DNA of 64,000 nt from an uncultured Bacilli bacterium (GCA_934155645.1 CAKPHC010000004.1:1-64000); one strand, 5' to 3'. Counted from the first letter of the stretch, positions 25,467-34,249 are shown. Numbers and translations: made by a program. Notes: a model not told the origin generated them from the letters alone.

Positions 25467-26120
25467 ATGGGACAAAAGGTTAGTCCAGTTGGACTTAGAA
25501 TAGGTATCAACAAAGATTGGGAAGCTAATTGGTATGCATCTGGTAAAGATTTCTCAAATTACTTAGAAAAAGATTTAAAAATCCGTAAGTACATTTCAGA
25601 AAACTTAAAAGACGCAGGAGTTTCTAAAGTTGAAGTTGAACGTAACGGAAAAAGAACAGAAGTTATTATTCATACTGCTAAACCTGGTGTTATCATCGGT
25701 CGTGGCGGAGAAGAAATAGAAAAAATCAAAAAGATAATGTCTAAATTGGTAGGAGAAGATGTTCAAATATCAATAGCAGACGTTAAAAAACCAGACGTTG
25801 ATGCTGCATTAGTTGCAGAAAGCATAGCTAATCAAATTGAAAACAGAGCATCATTCAGAATGGCTCAAAAAAGAGCAATTAGAAACGCTATGAAAGCAGG
25901 AGCTAAAGGAATTAAAACTTTAGTATCTGGACGTTTAGGTGGTGCTGATATAGCACGTAGTGAAGGATATTCTGAAGGAACTATTCCTCTACATACATTA
26001 AGAGCAGATATAGATTATGCACATGCTGAAGCTGATACTACTTTTGGTAAAATCGGTGTTAAAGTATGGATCTATAAAGGAGAAATTCTTGAAGATAAAA
26101 AGGCTAAAGGAGGTAATTAA
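25467..26120 (+). CDS. rpsC: 30S ribosomal protein S3
   Basis: A 217-residue S3 with GQKVSPVGLRIGINKDWEANWYA at the N-terminus, the type II KH motif PGVIIGRGGEEIEKIKK (about 70-86) and the C-terminal GTIPLHTLRADIDYAHAEADTTFGKIGVKVWIYKGE. S3 lines the mRNA entry tunnel. Length is normal for Firmicutes. SD GAAGGAGG. The rplP gene follows two bases after the stop. Confidence 0.98.
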   Translation: MGQKVSPVGLRIGINKDWEANWYASGKDFSNYLEKDLKIRKYISENLKDAGVSKVEVERNGKRTEVIIHTAKPGVIIGRGGEEIEKIKKIMSKLVGEDVQISIADVKKPDVDAALVAESIANQIENRASFRMAQKRAIRNAMKAGAKGIKTLVSGRLGGADIARSEGYSEGTIPLHTLRADIDYAHAEADTTFGKIGVKVWIYKGEILEDKKAKGGN

Positions 26121-26122
26121 TT

Positions 26123-26557
26123 ATGGCATTAATACCAGCAAGAACTAAATATCGTCGTGTTCATAGATTACCTTACGAAGGCAAATCAAAGGGTAATACA
26201 GAGTTACACAATGGTGATTTTGGATTAATGGCTATGGAAGGTGCTTGGATTACTACAAACCAAATCGAAGCAGCTCGTGTAGCAATGACTCGTTATATGA
26301 AACGTGGTGGAAAAGTTTGGATAAACATTTTCCCACATATGCCATTAACTAAAAAACCTTTAGGAACACGTCAAGGAAAAGGTAAAGGTAATGTAGAAGC
26401 TTGGGTAGCAGTAGTTAAAGAAGGAAAAATTATGTTTGAAATAGCTGGAGTTGATGAAGCAACAGCTAGAGAAGCTTTAAGACTAGCAGCTCACAAATTA
26501 CCAATCAAAACAAAATTTGTAGTTAAAGAAAATGGTGGTGATATAAATGAAGGTTAA
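26123..26557 (+). CDS. rplP: 50S ribosomal protein L16
   Basis: A 144-residue protein with LIPARTKYRRVHRLPYEGKSKGNTELHNGDFGLMA, WITTNQIEAARVAMTRYMKRGGKVWI and GTRQGKGKGNVEAWVAVVKEGKIMFEI. L16 helps build the A site of the 50S. It overlaps rpmC by 11 bp, and its SD (AAAGGAGGT) lies at the end of rpsC. Standard length. Confidence 0.98.
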   Translation: MALIPARTKYRRVHRLPYEGKSKGNTELHNGDFGLMAMEGAWITTNQIEAARVAMTRYMKRGGKVWINIFPHMPLTKKPLGTRQGKGKGNVEAWVAVVKEGKIMFEIAGVDEATAREALRLAAHKLPIKTKFVVKENGGDINEG

Positions 26558-26741
26558 TGAAATTAGAAATCTAACCACTGAAGAAATAATCACAAAGATT
26601 AAAGAATCTAAAGAAGAATTATTTAATTTACGTTTCCAACAAGCAACAGGTAACTTAGAAAAACCTTCAAGAATCAGAGAATTAAGACATCAAGTAGCAA
26701 GACTTAAAACAGTTCTACGTGAACGTGAAATGAGTAAATAG
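26547..26741 (+). CDS. rpmC: 50S ribosomal protein L29
   Basis: A 64-residue two-helix protein: VNEIRNLTTEEIITKIKESKEELFNLRFQQATGNLEKPSRIRELRHQVARLKTVLRERE matches L29 throughout. It overlaps rplP by 11 bp, and its SD GGTGGTGAT lies in that gene. The next gene starts 10 bp downstream. Confidence 0.97.
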   Translation: MKVNEIRNLTTEEIITKIKESKEELFNLRFQQATGNLEKPSRIRELRHQVARLKTVLREREMSK

Positions 26742-26751
26742 GAGGGTTAGA

Positions 26752-27009
26752 ATGGAAAAAACTAGAAAAGAGTTAGTTGGAAAAGTAGTAAGTGCTAAAA
26801 ACAATAAAACAATTACTGTTTTAGTAGAAACTTATAAAAAACATCCATTGTATGGTAAAAGAGTAAAGTACTCTAAGAAATATGCTGTACATGATGAAAC
26901 AAATAAAGCTAAAGAAGGAGATACTGTTAGAATAGTTGAAACTAAACCAATTTCAGCTACTAAGAGATTCTATTTAGCAGAAATAGTAAAAGAAGCAGTT
27001 ATTTTATAA
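26752..27009 (+). CDS. rpsQ: 30S ribosomal protein S17
   Basis: An 85-residue OB-fold protein with RKELVGKVVSAKNNKTITVLVETYKKHPLYGKRVKYSKKYAVHDE and GDTVRIVETKPISATKRFYLAEIV, the S17 signatures. Early assembly protein of the 30S body. SD GGAGGG. Standard position between L29 and L14. Confidence 0.97.
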   Translation: MEKTRKELVGKVVSAKNNKTITVLVETYKKHPLYGKRVKYSKKYAVHDETNKAKEGDTVRIVETKPISATKRFYLAEIVKEAVIL

Positions 27010-27031
27010 CTTAGGTGAAGGAGGATTAATT

Positions 27032-27400
27032 ATGCTTCAACAAGAAAGTCGTTTAAAAGTTGCTGACAACTCAGGAGCAAGAGAACTATTAGTAATCAGA
27101 GTTCTAGGTGGAAGCAAAGTAAAAACTGGTAATATCGGTGACATAGTTGTTGGTACAATTAAAAAAGCCACACCTAATGGAACTGTACCAAAAGGAAAAG
27201 TAGTTAAAGCTGTTATCGTAAGAAGTAAACAAGGTGTTAGAAGAGAAGATGGATCATATATTAAATTCGATGACAACGCATGTGTTATCATTAAAGATGA
27301 TAAGAGTCCAGTAGGAACACGTATCTTTGGACCAGTGGCACGTGAACTTCGTGACAAAGATTTTATGAAAATAGTATCTTTAGCTAAAGAAGTGCTATAA
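27032..27400 (+). CDS. rplN: 50S ribosomal protein L14
   Basis: A 122-residue protein, the standard length, with QESRLKVADNSGARELLVIRVLGGS, a central conserved VVKAVIVRSKQGVRREDGSYIKFDDNACVII and PVGTRIFGPVARELR. L14 forms a bridge to 16S rRNA and is the docking site of the RsfS silencing factor. SD GAAGGAGG. Confidence 0.98.
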   Translation: MLQQESRLKVADNSGARELLVIRVLGGSKVKTGNIGDIVVGTIKKATPNGTVPKGKVVKAVIVRSKQGVRREDGSYIKFDDNACVIIKDDKSPVGTRIFGPVARELRDKDFMKIVSLAKEVL

Positions 27401-27411
27401 GGGAGGATATT

Positions 27412-27720
27412 ATGAATTTAAAAGTAGGAGATAAAGTAGTAGTTATTGCTGGATCTAGCAAGGGTAAAGAAGGAAAAATAATCAAAACCCTTAAAAATGA
27501 AAACAAAGTAATAGTTGAAGGATGTAATATCATAAAAAAACATAGAAAAGGTAATGGAAATGAAACAGGTGGTATTCTTGAAGTAGAAGCACCTATCCAT
27601 GCTTCAAATGTTATGATACTAGATCCTAAAACAAAAAAAGGTACTAGAATCGGGCATACAACTGATAAAAACAATAAAAAAATAAGAATAGCTAAAAAAT
27701 CTAGCGAGAAGATTGATTAG
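27412..27720 (+). CDS. rplX: 50S ribosomal protein L24
   Basis: A 102-residue KOW-domain protein: KVGDKVVVIAGSSKGKEGKIIKTLKNENKVIVEGCNIIKKHRK is the L24 core, followed by GGILEVEAPIHASNVMILDP. It is an assembly initiator of the 50S. The last base of its stop codon is the first base of an in-frame GTG that could extend rplE, but rplE is taken to start further on. Confidence 0.97.
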   Translation: MNLKVGDKVVVIAGSSKGKEGKIIKTLKNENKVIVEGCNIIKKHRKGNGNETGGILEVEAPIHASNVMILDPKTKKGTRIGHTTDKNNKKIRIAKKSSEKID

Positions 27721-27737
27721 TGGAAGGAGGGTATTAT

Positions 27738-28277
27738 ATGAACCGCCTAAAAGAAAAGTATTTAAATGAAATAGTTCCAAGTTTAACACAAAAATATAAT
27801 TATAAGACTATAATGGAAGTTCCTAAACTAGAGAAGATTGTAATCAATATTGGTGTAGGAGATGCTACTACTAATTCTAAATTATTAGAAGCAGCAGTTA
27901 AAGAATTAGAGTTAATTTCAGGACAAAAACCTGTAATTACTAAAGCAAGAAAATCAATTGCAGGATTCAAATTAAGAGAAGGACAATCAATCGGTTGTAA
28001 AGTTACTTTAAGAGGAGAAAATATGTATAACTTTATGGATAAGTTATTATCTATTGGATTACCTCGTGTACGTGACTTCAGAGGTGTTTCTTCTAAAGCA
28101 TTTGATGGTAGAGGAAATTACACTTTAGGAATTAAAGAACAATTAATATTCTCAGAAATTGAGTATGATGATGTAGTAAAAGTTAGAGGTATGGATATCG
28201 TATTTGTAACAACTGCTAAATCAAACGAAGAAGCTTATGATTTATTAAATGAACTTGGTGTTCCATTTAGAAAGTAA
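27738..28277 (+). CDS. rplE: 50S ribosomal protein L5
   Basis: A 179-residue protein with NRLKEKYLNEIVPSL, VPKLEKIVINIGVGDA, SGQKPVITKARKSIAGFKLREGQ and FDGRGNYTLGIKEQLIFSEI. L5 binds 5S rRNA and contacts P-site tRNA. I start at ATG 27738, seven bases after GGAAGGAGGG; the GTG at 27720 lies before that SD. Length then equals the Firmicutes norm. Confidence 0.97.
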   Translation: MNRLKEKYLNEIVPSLTQKYNYKTIMEVPKLEKIVINIGVGDATTNSKLLEAAVKELELISGQKPVITKARKSIAGFKLREGQSIGCKVTLRGENMYNFMDKLLSIGLPRVRDFRGVSSKAFDGRGNYTLGIKEQLIFSEIEYDDVVKVRGMDIVFVTTAKSNEEAYDLLNELGVPFRK

Positions 28278-28291
28278 TCGGAGGGTAAATA

Positions 28292-28477
28292 ATGGCAAAG
28301 AAAAGTATGATTGTTAAAGCTAACAAAAAGCAAAAATTCAAAGTTCGTGAATATACACGTTGTAAAAGATGTGGAAGACCTCATGCTGTATTAAGTAAAT
28401 TTGGGATCTGCCGTATTTGCTTTAGAGAATTAGCTTATAAAGGACAAATACCAGGTGTTAGAAAGTCAAGCTGGTAA
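28292..28477 (+). CDS. rpsN: 30S ribosomal protein S14, zinc-binding type
   Basis: A 61-residue type Z S14 with four zinc ligands C24, C27, C40 and C43 (CKRCG...CRICF) and the C-terminal ELAYKGQIPGVRKSSW. This is the primary, zinc-containing form usually found in the spc operon of Firmicutes; a zinc-free paralogue, if any, is not in this window. SD CGGAGGG. Confidence 0.97.
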   Translation: MAKKSMIVKANKKQKFKVREYTRCKRCGRPHAVLSKFGICRICFRELAYKGQIPGVRKSSW

Positions 28478-28498
28478 TTTGGGAAGGAGGAATAAAAT

Positions 28499-28900
28499 AT
28501 GGCTGTAGTAACTGATACAATTGCAGATATGCTAACACGCATTAGAAATGCAAATGCAATGCACTATACTGAAGTTTCAGTACCTGCTTCTAAATTAAAA
28601 GAAGAACTTGCAAGAATTTTAAAAGAAGAAGGATTTATAGAAGATTATAAAGTTGTTAAAAAAGATGTTCAAGGAACTATCGTTTTAACACTTAAATATG
28701 GAAAAAATAAAGAAAGAGTAATTACTGGATTAAAACGTATTTCAAAACCAGGATTAAGAGTATATGTTAAGAGTGAAGAAGTTCCTAAAGTTTTAAATGG
28801 ATTAGGAATTGCTGTTATTTCTACATCTCGTGGAATTATGACTGATAAACAAGCTCGTAAAGAAAATCTTGGTGGAGAAGTTCTTGCGTATATTTGGTAA
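28499..28900 (+). CDS. rpsH: 30S ribosomal protein S8
   Basis: A 133-residue protein with DTIADMLTRIRNANAMHYTEVSVPASKLKEELARILKEEGFI and the C-terminal GIAVISTSRGIMTDKQARKENLGGEVLAYIW. S8 organises the 16S central domain and represses the spc operon in E. coli. SD AAGGAGGA. Standard length and position. Confidence 0.98.
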   Translation: MAVVTDTIADMLTRIRNANAMHYTEVSVPASKLKEELARILKEEGFIEDYKVVKKDVQGTIVLTLKYGKNKERVITGLKRISKPGLRVYVKSEEVPKVLNGLGIAVISTSRGIMTDKQARKENLGGEVLAYIW

Positions 28901-28924
28901 TCTAAAGTGTAAGGAGGACCTAAA

Positions 28925-29455
28925 ATGAGTCGTATTGGAAATAGAAAACTTGTAATTCCTGAAGGAGTTACAGTAACAGAAGAAAATGGTATCGTTACAG
29001 TTAAAGGACCTAAGGGTGAACTTACTACTTCATTAGTAAACGGAATTACTTTAAAAGTAGAAGATAACACTTTAGAAGTACTAAGAGCAAATGATGATAT
29101 CAAAGCAATGCACGGAACAGTTAATGCTAACATCCACAACATGATGGTTGGTGTAAGCAAGGGATATGAAAAACAATTAGAAATCCTTGGTGTTGGTTAC
29201 CGTTTCGCATTAAAAGGAAACAAAATCGTGATTAATGCAGGATACTCTCATCAAGTTGAAATGGATATTCCAGAAGGAATCACTGTAGAGGTTCCTAGCA
29301 ATACTGAACTTACTATTAAAGGAATTGATAAAGTTTTAGTAGGTGAGTATGCAGCTAACGTTCGTAAAGTAAGACAACCTGAACCATACAAAGGTAAAGG
29401 AATTCGTTACAAAGATGAACATATTCGTCGTAAAGAAGGAAAGAAAGCTGCTTAA
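28925..29455 (+). CDS. rplF: 50S ribosomal protein L6
   Basis: A 176-residue protein with two L6 repeats: SRIGNRKLVIPEGVTVTEENGIVTVKGPKGEL and EILGVGYRFALKGNKIVINAGYSHQVEMDIPEGI, ending EPYKGKGIRYKDEHIRRKEGKK. L6 lies near the factor-binding site. SD AAGGAGG. Confidence 0.98.
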   Translation: MSRIGNRKLVIPEGVTVTEENGIVTVKGPKGELTTSLVNGITLKVEDNTLEVLRANDDIKAMHGTVNANIHNMMVGVSKGYEKQLEILGVGYRFALKGNKIVINAGYSHQVEMDIPEGITVEVPSNTELTIKGIDKVLVGEYAANVRKVRQPEPYKGKGIRYKDEHIRRKEGKKAA

Positions 29456-29480
29456 AATATAAGATAAGGAGAAGTTACTT

Positions 29481-29843
29481 ATGATAAGAAAAGTATCAAG
29501 AAATGTTATGCGTGAAGCTAGACACGAAAGAGTAAGAAAAAGTGTTCATGGAACTAGCGCAGTTCCTAGACTAAACGTGTTTAGATCAAATTCTAATATT
29601 TTTGCACAAATTATTGATGACGAAGCAGGTATGACTTTAGTTTCTGCATCATCACTTGATAAAGATTTAAAATTAGAAAATGGAAGTAACATAGAAGCTG
29701 CTACAAAAGTTGGAGAAGCAATCGCTGAAAGAGCTAAAAAAGCTAAAATAACTAAAGTAGTATTTGATAGAGGTGGATATCTTTATCATGGACGTGTTAA
29801 AGCTTTAGCTGAAGCTGCACGTAATAAAGGATTAGAATTCTAA
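29481..29843 (+). CDS. rplR: 50S ribosomal protein L18
   Basis: A 120-residue 5S rRNA-binding protein with the basic N-terminus RKVSRNVMREARHERVRKSVHGTSAVPRLNVFRSNSNIFAQIIDD and VVFDRGGYLYHGRVKALAEAARNKGLEF. It works with L5 on 5S rRNA. SD AAGGAGAAG. Standard length. Confidence 0.97.
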   Translation: MIRKVSRNVMREARHERVRKSVHGTSAVPRLNVFRSNSNIFAQIIDDEAGMTLVSASSLDKDLKLENGSNIEAATKVGEAIAERAKKAKITKVVFDRGGYLYHGRVKALAEAARNKGLEF

Positions 29844-29857
29844 GAGGAGGGTAATTT

Positions 29858-30367
29858 ATGCAAAATAAAAATAATGACCCAAAAGCAAAGCTTTATGAAG
29901 AACAAGTAATTGAAGTTAAAAGCGTTGTTAAAGTTAACAAAGGTGGTAGACAAAGACGTTTTTCTGCTACTGTTGTAGTTGGGGATAGAAAAGGTAAAGT
30001 TGGATTAGGTACTGGTAAAGCTAACGAAGTACCTGATGCAATCAAAAAAGCAATTCAAGCTGCAAATAAAAATATGATTAAAATACAACTAACTGATAAT
30101 AGAACAATTGCCCATGAAGTATATGGTACTAGAGGAGCTGCAAAAGTTATGCTTAAACCAGCTAACAAAGGTACTGGAGTTATTGCTGGTGGTGCTGTTC
30201 GTGCTGTACTAGAACTTGCTGGAATTCGTGATATTTTATCTAAATCACTTGGATCAAGAACTAAAAATAACATGGCACATGCTACTATGGATGCACTAAA
30301 ACAATTAAAAACACCTGAACACACTGCTGAATTAAGAGGAAAAACAGTAGAGGAGATTTTAGGATAA
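29858..30367 (+). CDS. rpsE: 30S ribosomal protein S5
   Basis: A 169-residue protein with VIEVKSVVKVNKGGRQRRFSATVVVGDRKGKVGLGTGKANEVPDAIKKA, the double-stranded RNA-binding-like domain, and GGAVRAVLELAGIRDILSKSLGSRTKNN. S5 is a fidelity protein of the 30S. It is followed with a one-base overlap by rplO: the rpmD (L30) gene usually found between them is absent. Confidence 0.97.
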   Translation: MQNKNNDPKAKLYEEQVIEVKSVVKVNKGGRQRRFSATVVVGDRKGKVGLGTGKANEVPDAIKKAIQAANKNMIKIQLTDNRTIAHEVYGTRGAAKVMLKPANKGTGVIAGGAVRAVLELAGIRDILSKSLGSRTKNNMAHATMDALKQLKTPEHTAELRGKTVEEILG

Positions 30368-30810
30368 TGAAATTACATGAATTAGAAAAAAATATTGGTG
30401 CAACTCAAAAAAGAAAAATAGTAGGTCGTGGACCAGGTAGTGGATTAGGTAAAACAAGTGGAAGAGGACAAAAAGGACAAAATTCTAGAAGTGGTGGAGG
30501 AGTTAGAGCTTCATTCGAAGGTGGACAATTACCATTATATAGACGTTTACCAAAGAGAGGATTCTCAAACTTCAAATTCAAAACTACATATGCTACAGTT
30601 AATGTAGAAGATTTAAATAGATTTGAAGATGGTACATTAGTAACACCTGCACTATTAAAAGAAGTAGGATTAGCTAATAAAGAGTTAGATGGAATTAAAG
30701 TATTAGGAAATGGAAATTTAGAAAAGAAATTAACTATTCAAGCAAATAAATTTTCAAAAAGCGCAGTAGAAAAAATTGAAGCATCTGGAAGTAAAATTGA
30801 GGTGATCTAA
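30367..30810 (+). CDS. rplO: 50S ribosomal protein L15
   Basis: A 147-residue protein with KLHELEKNIGATQKRKIVGRGPGSGLGKTSGRGQKGQNSRSGGGVRASFEGGQLPLYRRLPKRGF, the extended glycine/arginine-rich tail plus the globular domain. It starts in the TAATG overlap with rpsE; its SD (GAGGAG) lies within rpsE. It is followed by secY one base later. Confidence 0.97.
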   Translation: MKLHELEKNIGATQKRKIVGRGPGSGLGKTSGRGQKGQNSRSGGGVRASFEGGQLPLYRRLPKRGFSNFKFKTTYATVNVEDLNRFEDGTLVTPALLKEVGLANKELDGIKVLGNGNLEKKLTIQANKFSKSAVEKIEASGSKIEVI

Positions 30811-30811
30811 T

Positions 30812-32077
30812 ATGTTTCAGCCATTGAAACAATTAATGTCACCTATAAATAAAGACTTAAGAGTAAGAATTTTATTTACTTTAGGTGCATTATTGATATT
30901 TGTTGTAGGTACTGGAATTCAAGTTCCAGGTACAGCAGATGTCACTGGGAGTTTAGGTTTTTTAGAATTAATTAATGTTATGGGTGGAGGTGCCTTAAAG
31001 CAATTTTCAATATTTGCTTTAGGAGTTATGCCATACATCACAGCATCAATTATTGTTGAATTATTACAAATGGATATTATTCCATACTTTAGTGAGTTAA
31101 AAAAACAAGGACCAGTAGGGCGTCAAAAGTTAAATCAAATAACTAGATATATGGGTATTATATTCGCCTTTATCGAAGGTTTTGCATTTGCTTTTGCATT
31201 CTTAGGTAGCGGTAAGTCAACATTAGATTATATGTATGTTGCAACTGTTATGACTGCTGGAACTGCATTCCTATTATGGCTAGGAGATCAAATAACTCAA
31301 AAAGGAATTGGAAATGGTATTTCATTAATCATTATGGCAGGTATTATTTCAACATTACCATCAATGTTTGTAACTGCTTTTAAAGAATTAATTCTTGAGA
31401 GTAGTTTGTCATTACCATTAGGTATATTATCATTTGTTGGTTTTGTAATTATATATTTCTTAATAATTATAGGAGTAATATTTGTTGAAAATTCAGAGCG
31501 TAAGATTGCAATCCAATATGCAAATAAAACAACAAGTGCATTTGGAGCTAACCAATCTTATATGCCAATTAGAATTAACTCAGCTGGAGTAGTTCCAGTA
31601 ATCTTTGCATCAAGCTTACTTGCAATACCTGCAACTATAGCTCAATTTGTAAAGAATACAGGATTTACTAATTTTGTAAATAAGTATTTAAATTATACAA
31701 CTCCGGTTGGATTCTTAATATTCGTAGTATTAATATATTTCTTTGCATATTTTTATACATTCTTGCAATTAAAACCAGATGAACTAGCAAAGAACTTACA
31801 AGAGAATGGTGGATTTATTCCTGGTGTTAGACCTGGAAAAGATACTGAAAAATATATCAGTAATATCTTATCTAAATTGACTATTGTCGGTGGTTTATTC
31901 TTAGTTATAATTTCAGGATTACCAATAGTATTTAGTAACGTTACTAAGTTACCATCAAGTATTACAATTGGTGGAACAAGCTTATTAATCGTTGTTGGTG
32001 TTGCACTTGAAACTTATAAACAATTAGAGGGTAGTTTGGTTACAAGAACATATAAGAAAGGTTATAGTAGAAGATAA
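30812..32077 (+). CDS. secY: SecY, protein translocase channel subunit
   Basis: The central pore of the Sec translocon. The 421-residue protein has ten hydrophobic segments, the first near 24-44, the plug region (GTADVTGSLGFLELINVMGGGALKQFSIFALGVMPYITASI), the cytoplasmic loop DEL near QLKPDELAKNLQENGGFIPGVRPGK and the C-terminal ETYKQLEGSLVTRTYKKGYSRR. Length is slightly under the 430-435 norm. It lies one base after rplO and adk begins directly after its stop. Confidence 0.97.
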   Translation: MFQPLKQLMSPINKDLRVRILFTLGALLIFVVGTGIQVPGTADVTGSLGFLELINVMGGGALKQFSIFALGVMPYITASIIVELLQMDIIPYFSELKKQGPVGRQKLNQITRYMGIIFAFIEGFAFAFAFLGSGKSTLDYMYVATVMTAGTAFLLWLGDQITQKGIGNGISLIIMAGIISTLPSMFVTAFKELILESSLSLPLGILSFVGFVIIYFLIIIGVIFVENSERKIAIQYANKTTSAFGANQSYMPIRINSAGVVPVIFASSLLAIPATIAQFVKNTGFTNFVNKYLNYTTPVGFLIFVVLIYFFAYFYTFLQLKPDELAKNLQENGGFIPGVRPGKDTEKYISNILSKLTIVGGLFLVIISGLPIVFSNVTKLPSSITIGGTSLLIVVGVALETYKQLEGSLVTRTYKKGYSRR

Positions 32078-32749
32078 ATGAAGAATTTAATACTAATTGC
32101 TGCACCAGGTGCAGGAAAAGGGACATTAGCAAAGGATTTAAAAGAAAAATATCATTATACACACATTTCAACTGGTGATTTATTAAGAGAAGCTGCTCAA
32201 AAAGGTGATGAACTTGGAAAACAAATTCATGAGATGCAAACAAAAGGTATGTTAGTTTCTGATGAGATAGTTGCAAGTGCATTAAAAAATAGATTAGAGC
32301 AAGATGATTGTCAAAACGGATATATCCTAGATGGATATCCAAGAACAGTTAAACAAGCTGAAATGTATGATGAAATCTTAAAAGATTTAAATAAAAATCT
32401 TGGAATAGTAATTGTTTTAGATATAGAAAAAGAATTACTTATTGAAAGAATTACTGGTAGAAGATTATGTCGTGGATGTGATGCAATATATAATATTTAT
32501 AATCCTGAATTAAGTCCTAAAGTTGAAAATGTTTGTGATAAATGTGGTAGTGAATTATATCAAAGAAGTGATGATAACTTAGAATCACTTGAAACAAGAT
32601 ATAGTACTTACCTTGAAAAAACACAACCATTAATAGATTATTACAATAAGAAAAATTGCTTATATGTAGTAAATAGTAGTTCTGGTTCTAAAGAAACACT
32701 AAAACAAGTAGAAGAACTACTAAAAAAACTAGGTGATAGTGTTGATTAA
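32078..32749 (+). CDS. adk: adenylate kinase with zinc-type LID
   Basis: Converts AMP and ATP to two ADP. The 223-residue protein has the P-loop ILIAAPGAGKGT (5-16), the AMP-binding HISTGDLLREA and GYPRTVKQAE, and a long-form LID with four cysteines (CRGC...CDKC) that should bind structural zinc, as in Gram-positive enzymes. It starts at the first ATG directly after the secY stop; no own SD is clear, so coupling to secY is likely. It overlaps map by 8 bp. Confidence 0.95.
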   Translation: MKNLILIAAPGAGKGTLAKDLKEKYHYTHISTGDLLREAAQKGDELGKQIHEMQTKGMLVSDEIVASALKNRLEQDDCQNGYILDGYPRTVKQAEMYDEILKDLNKNLGIVIVLDIEKELLIERITGRRLCRGCDAIYNIYNPELSPKVENVCDKCGSELYQRSDDNLESLETRYSTYLEKTQPLIDYYNKKNCLYVVNSSSGSKETLKQVEELLKKLGDSVD

Positions 32750-33488
32750 AATAAAAAGTAATCGAGAAATTGAATTATTACAAGAAGCAGGACATATTGT
32801 CTACTTAACTCATCAATATCTAAAACCTTATGTAAAAGCTGGCATAACAACCAAAGAACTTGATAGATTGGCAGAAGAATTCATAAGAAGTAAAGGAGCT
32901 ACTCCTTCTTGCAAGGGATATGAGGGATTTCCTGCAACACTTTGTGTTAGTATTAACGAAGAAGTTGTTCATGGAATCCCTAGTAATCGCAAGCTAAGAA
33001 ATGGAGATATAGTTTCAATAGATATATGTGCTTGTTATAAAGGATATCATGGTGATTCAGCTTGGACTTATCCAGTTGGAGAAATATGCAAAGAAAAACA
33101 AGATTTACTTAAATATACTGAACAAGCATTATATGAAGGGTTAAGTCAAATAAAACCTGGTAACAGAATCGGTGATATCTCTAACGCAGTAGAGGTATAT
33201 GCTGAAGCACATAATTTAGGAGTGGTAAAAGAACTTGTTGGTCATGGTGTAGGTACTAACTTACATGAAGAACCAGATGTTCCTAATTATGGTAAAAAAG
33301 GTACAGGGCCATTGTTAAAAGAAGGTATGGTTATAGCGGTAGAGCCAATGTTAAACTATGGTAGTGCTGATATATACATGCTAGATGATGGCTGGACAAT
33401 AGTTACTGATGATGATAGTCCATCTGCTCATTTTGAACATACTGTAGTAGTAACTAAAGATGGATACAAAATATTAACAGGAGAGTGA
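32742..33488 (+). CDS. map: methionine aminopeptidase, type I
   Basis: Removes the initiator methionine from new proteins. The 248-residue protein has the metal ligands of the pita-bread fold: histidine in VVHGIPS, aspartates in SIDICACYKGYHGDSAW, histidine in VGHGVGTNLHEEP, and glutamates in VEPML and FEHTVVV. I start at TTG 32742, five bases after AGGTGA (32731-32736), which gives MIKIKSNREIELL, like B. subtilis Map; the GTGs at 32733 and 32739 are alternatives. Position secY-adk-map-infA is standard. Confidence 0.93.
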   Translation: MIKIKSNREIELLQEAGHIVYLTHQYLKPYVKAGITTKELDRLAEEFIRSKGATPSCKGYEGFPATLCVSINEEVVHGIPSNRKLRNGDIVSIDICACYKGYHGDSAWTYPVGEICKEKQDLLKYTEQALYEGLSQIKPGNRIGDISNAVEVYAEAHNLGVVKELVGHGVGTNLHEEPDVPNYGKKGTGPLLKEGMVIAVEPMLNYGSADIYMLDDGWTIVTDDDSPSAHFEHTVVVTKDGYKILTGE

Positions 33489-33492
33489 AAAG

Positions 33493-33708
33493 ATGGCAAA
33501 AGACGATACAATTGAGATCGAAGGTCATGTTCTAGAAGTTTTACCTGGTGGTAAATTCAAAGTAGAACTTGAAAACGGACACATTGTGGAGGCTCACGTT
33601 TCTGGTAAAATCCGAATGAATTACATTCGCATCTTACCGGGTGATACCGTAATGCTAGAACTATCGCCTTATGATTTAACACGTGGGCGTATAACCTATA
33701 GGAAATAA
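33493..33708 (+). CDS. infA: translation initiation factor IF-1
   Basis: A 71-residue OB-fold protein: KDDTIEIEGHVLEVLPGGKFKVELENGHIVEAHVSGKIRMNYIRILPGDTVMLELSPYDLTRGRITYRK matches IF-1 along its whole length, one residue shorter than usual. IF-1 occupies the A site of the 30S during initiation. It lies 4 bp after map. Confidence 0.97.
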   Translation: MAKDDTIEIEGHVLEVLPGGKFKVELENGHIVEAHVSGKIRMNYIRILPGDTVMLELSPYDLTRGRITYRK

Positions 33709-33721
33709 TAGGAGGGATATT

Positions 33722-33835
33722 ATGAAAGTAAAAGCATCAGCAAAAAAGATTTGTGAAAAATGCAAAATTATTAAACGTAATGGTAAAGTAAGAGTTATTT
33801 GTGAAAATCCAAAACACAAACAAAGACAAGGTTAA
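33722..33835 (+). CDS. rpmJ: 50S ribosomal protein L36, zinc type
   Basis: A 37-residue gene between infA and rpsM, too short for usual length cut-offs. The protein starts MKVKASAKKICEKCKIIKRNGKVR and ends CENPKHKQRQG; it keeps the C-x-x-C, later C and H that bind zinc in the C+ form of L36. Start ATG 33722 has SD AGGAGGG. Full length for the family. Confidence 0.97.
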   Translation: MKVKASAKKICEKCKIIKRNGKVRVICENPKHKQRQG

Positions 33836-33853
33836 TGAAAGGGAGTGTATTCT

Positions 33854-34219
33854 ATGGCACGTATTAAAGGTGTAGATATACCTAACGATAAACAAATTGA
33901 AATTTCACTAACATACATTTATGGTATAGGTAGAAACTTATCTAAAAAAATCTTAGCAGACGCTGGAGTAGATCCAATGAAGAAAGTTAAGGATATAGAT
34001 AATGATGAATTAAACAAAGTTCGTGATGAAGTTGGAAAATATGTTGTTGAAGGAGATTTAAGACGTGATGTTAATATGAACATCAAAACTAAAATGGAAA
34101 TCAACTCATATCAAGGAACTCGTCATAAAAAAGGATTACCTGTAAGAGGACAATCAACTAGAAGTAACGCACGTACTCGTAAAGGAAAAGGTAAGACAAT
34201 CGCTAATAAAAAGAAATAA
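33854..34219 (+). CDS. rpsM: 30S ribosomal protein S13
   Basis: A 121-residue protein beginning ARIKGVDIPNDKQIEISLTYIYGIGRNLSKKIL and ending with QGTRHKKGLPVRGQSTRSNARTRKGKGKTIANKKK, the tail that contacts tRNA. I start at ATG 33854, seven bases after the SD GGGAG; the in-frame codon at 33845 lies within it. Length is normal. Confidence 0.97.
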   Translation: MARIKGVDIPNDKQIEISLTYIYGIGRNLSKKILADAGVDPMKKVKDIDNDELNKVRDEVGKYVVEGDLRRDVNMNIKTKMEINSYQGTRHKKGLPVRGQSTRSNARTRKGKGKTIANKKK

Positions 34220-34249
34220 TAGGAAATAGTTAAAAAGGAGGTCAAACTT

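Noticed and set aside
30367..30372. A tiny rpmD hidden between rpsE and rplO
   Set aside because: The genes overlap by one base; there is no room.
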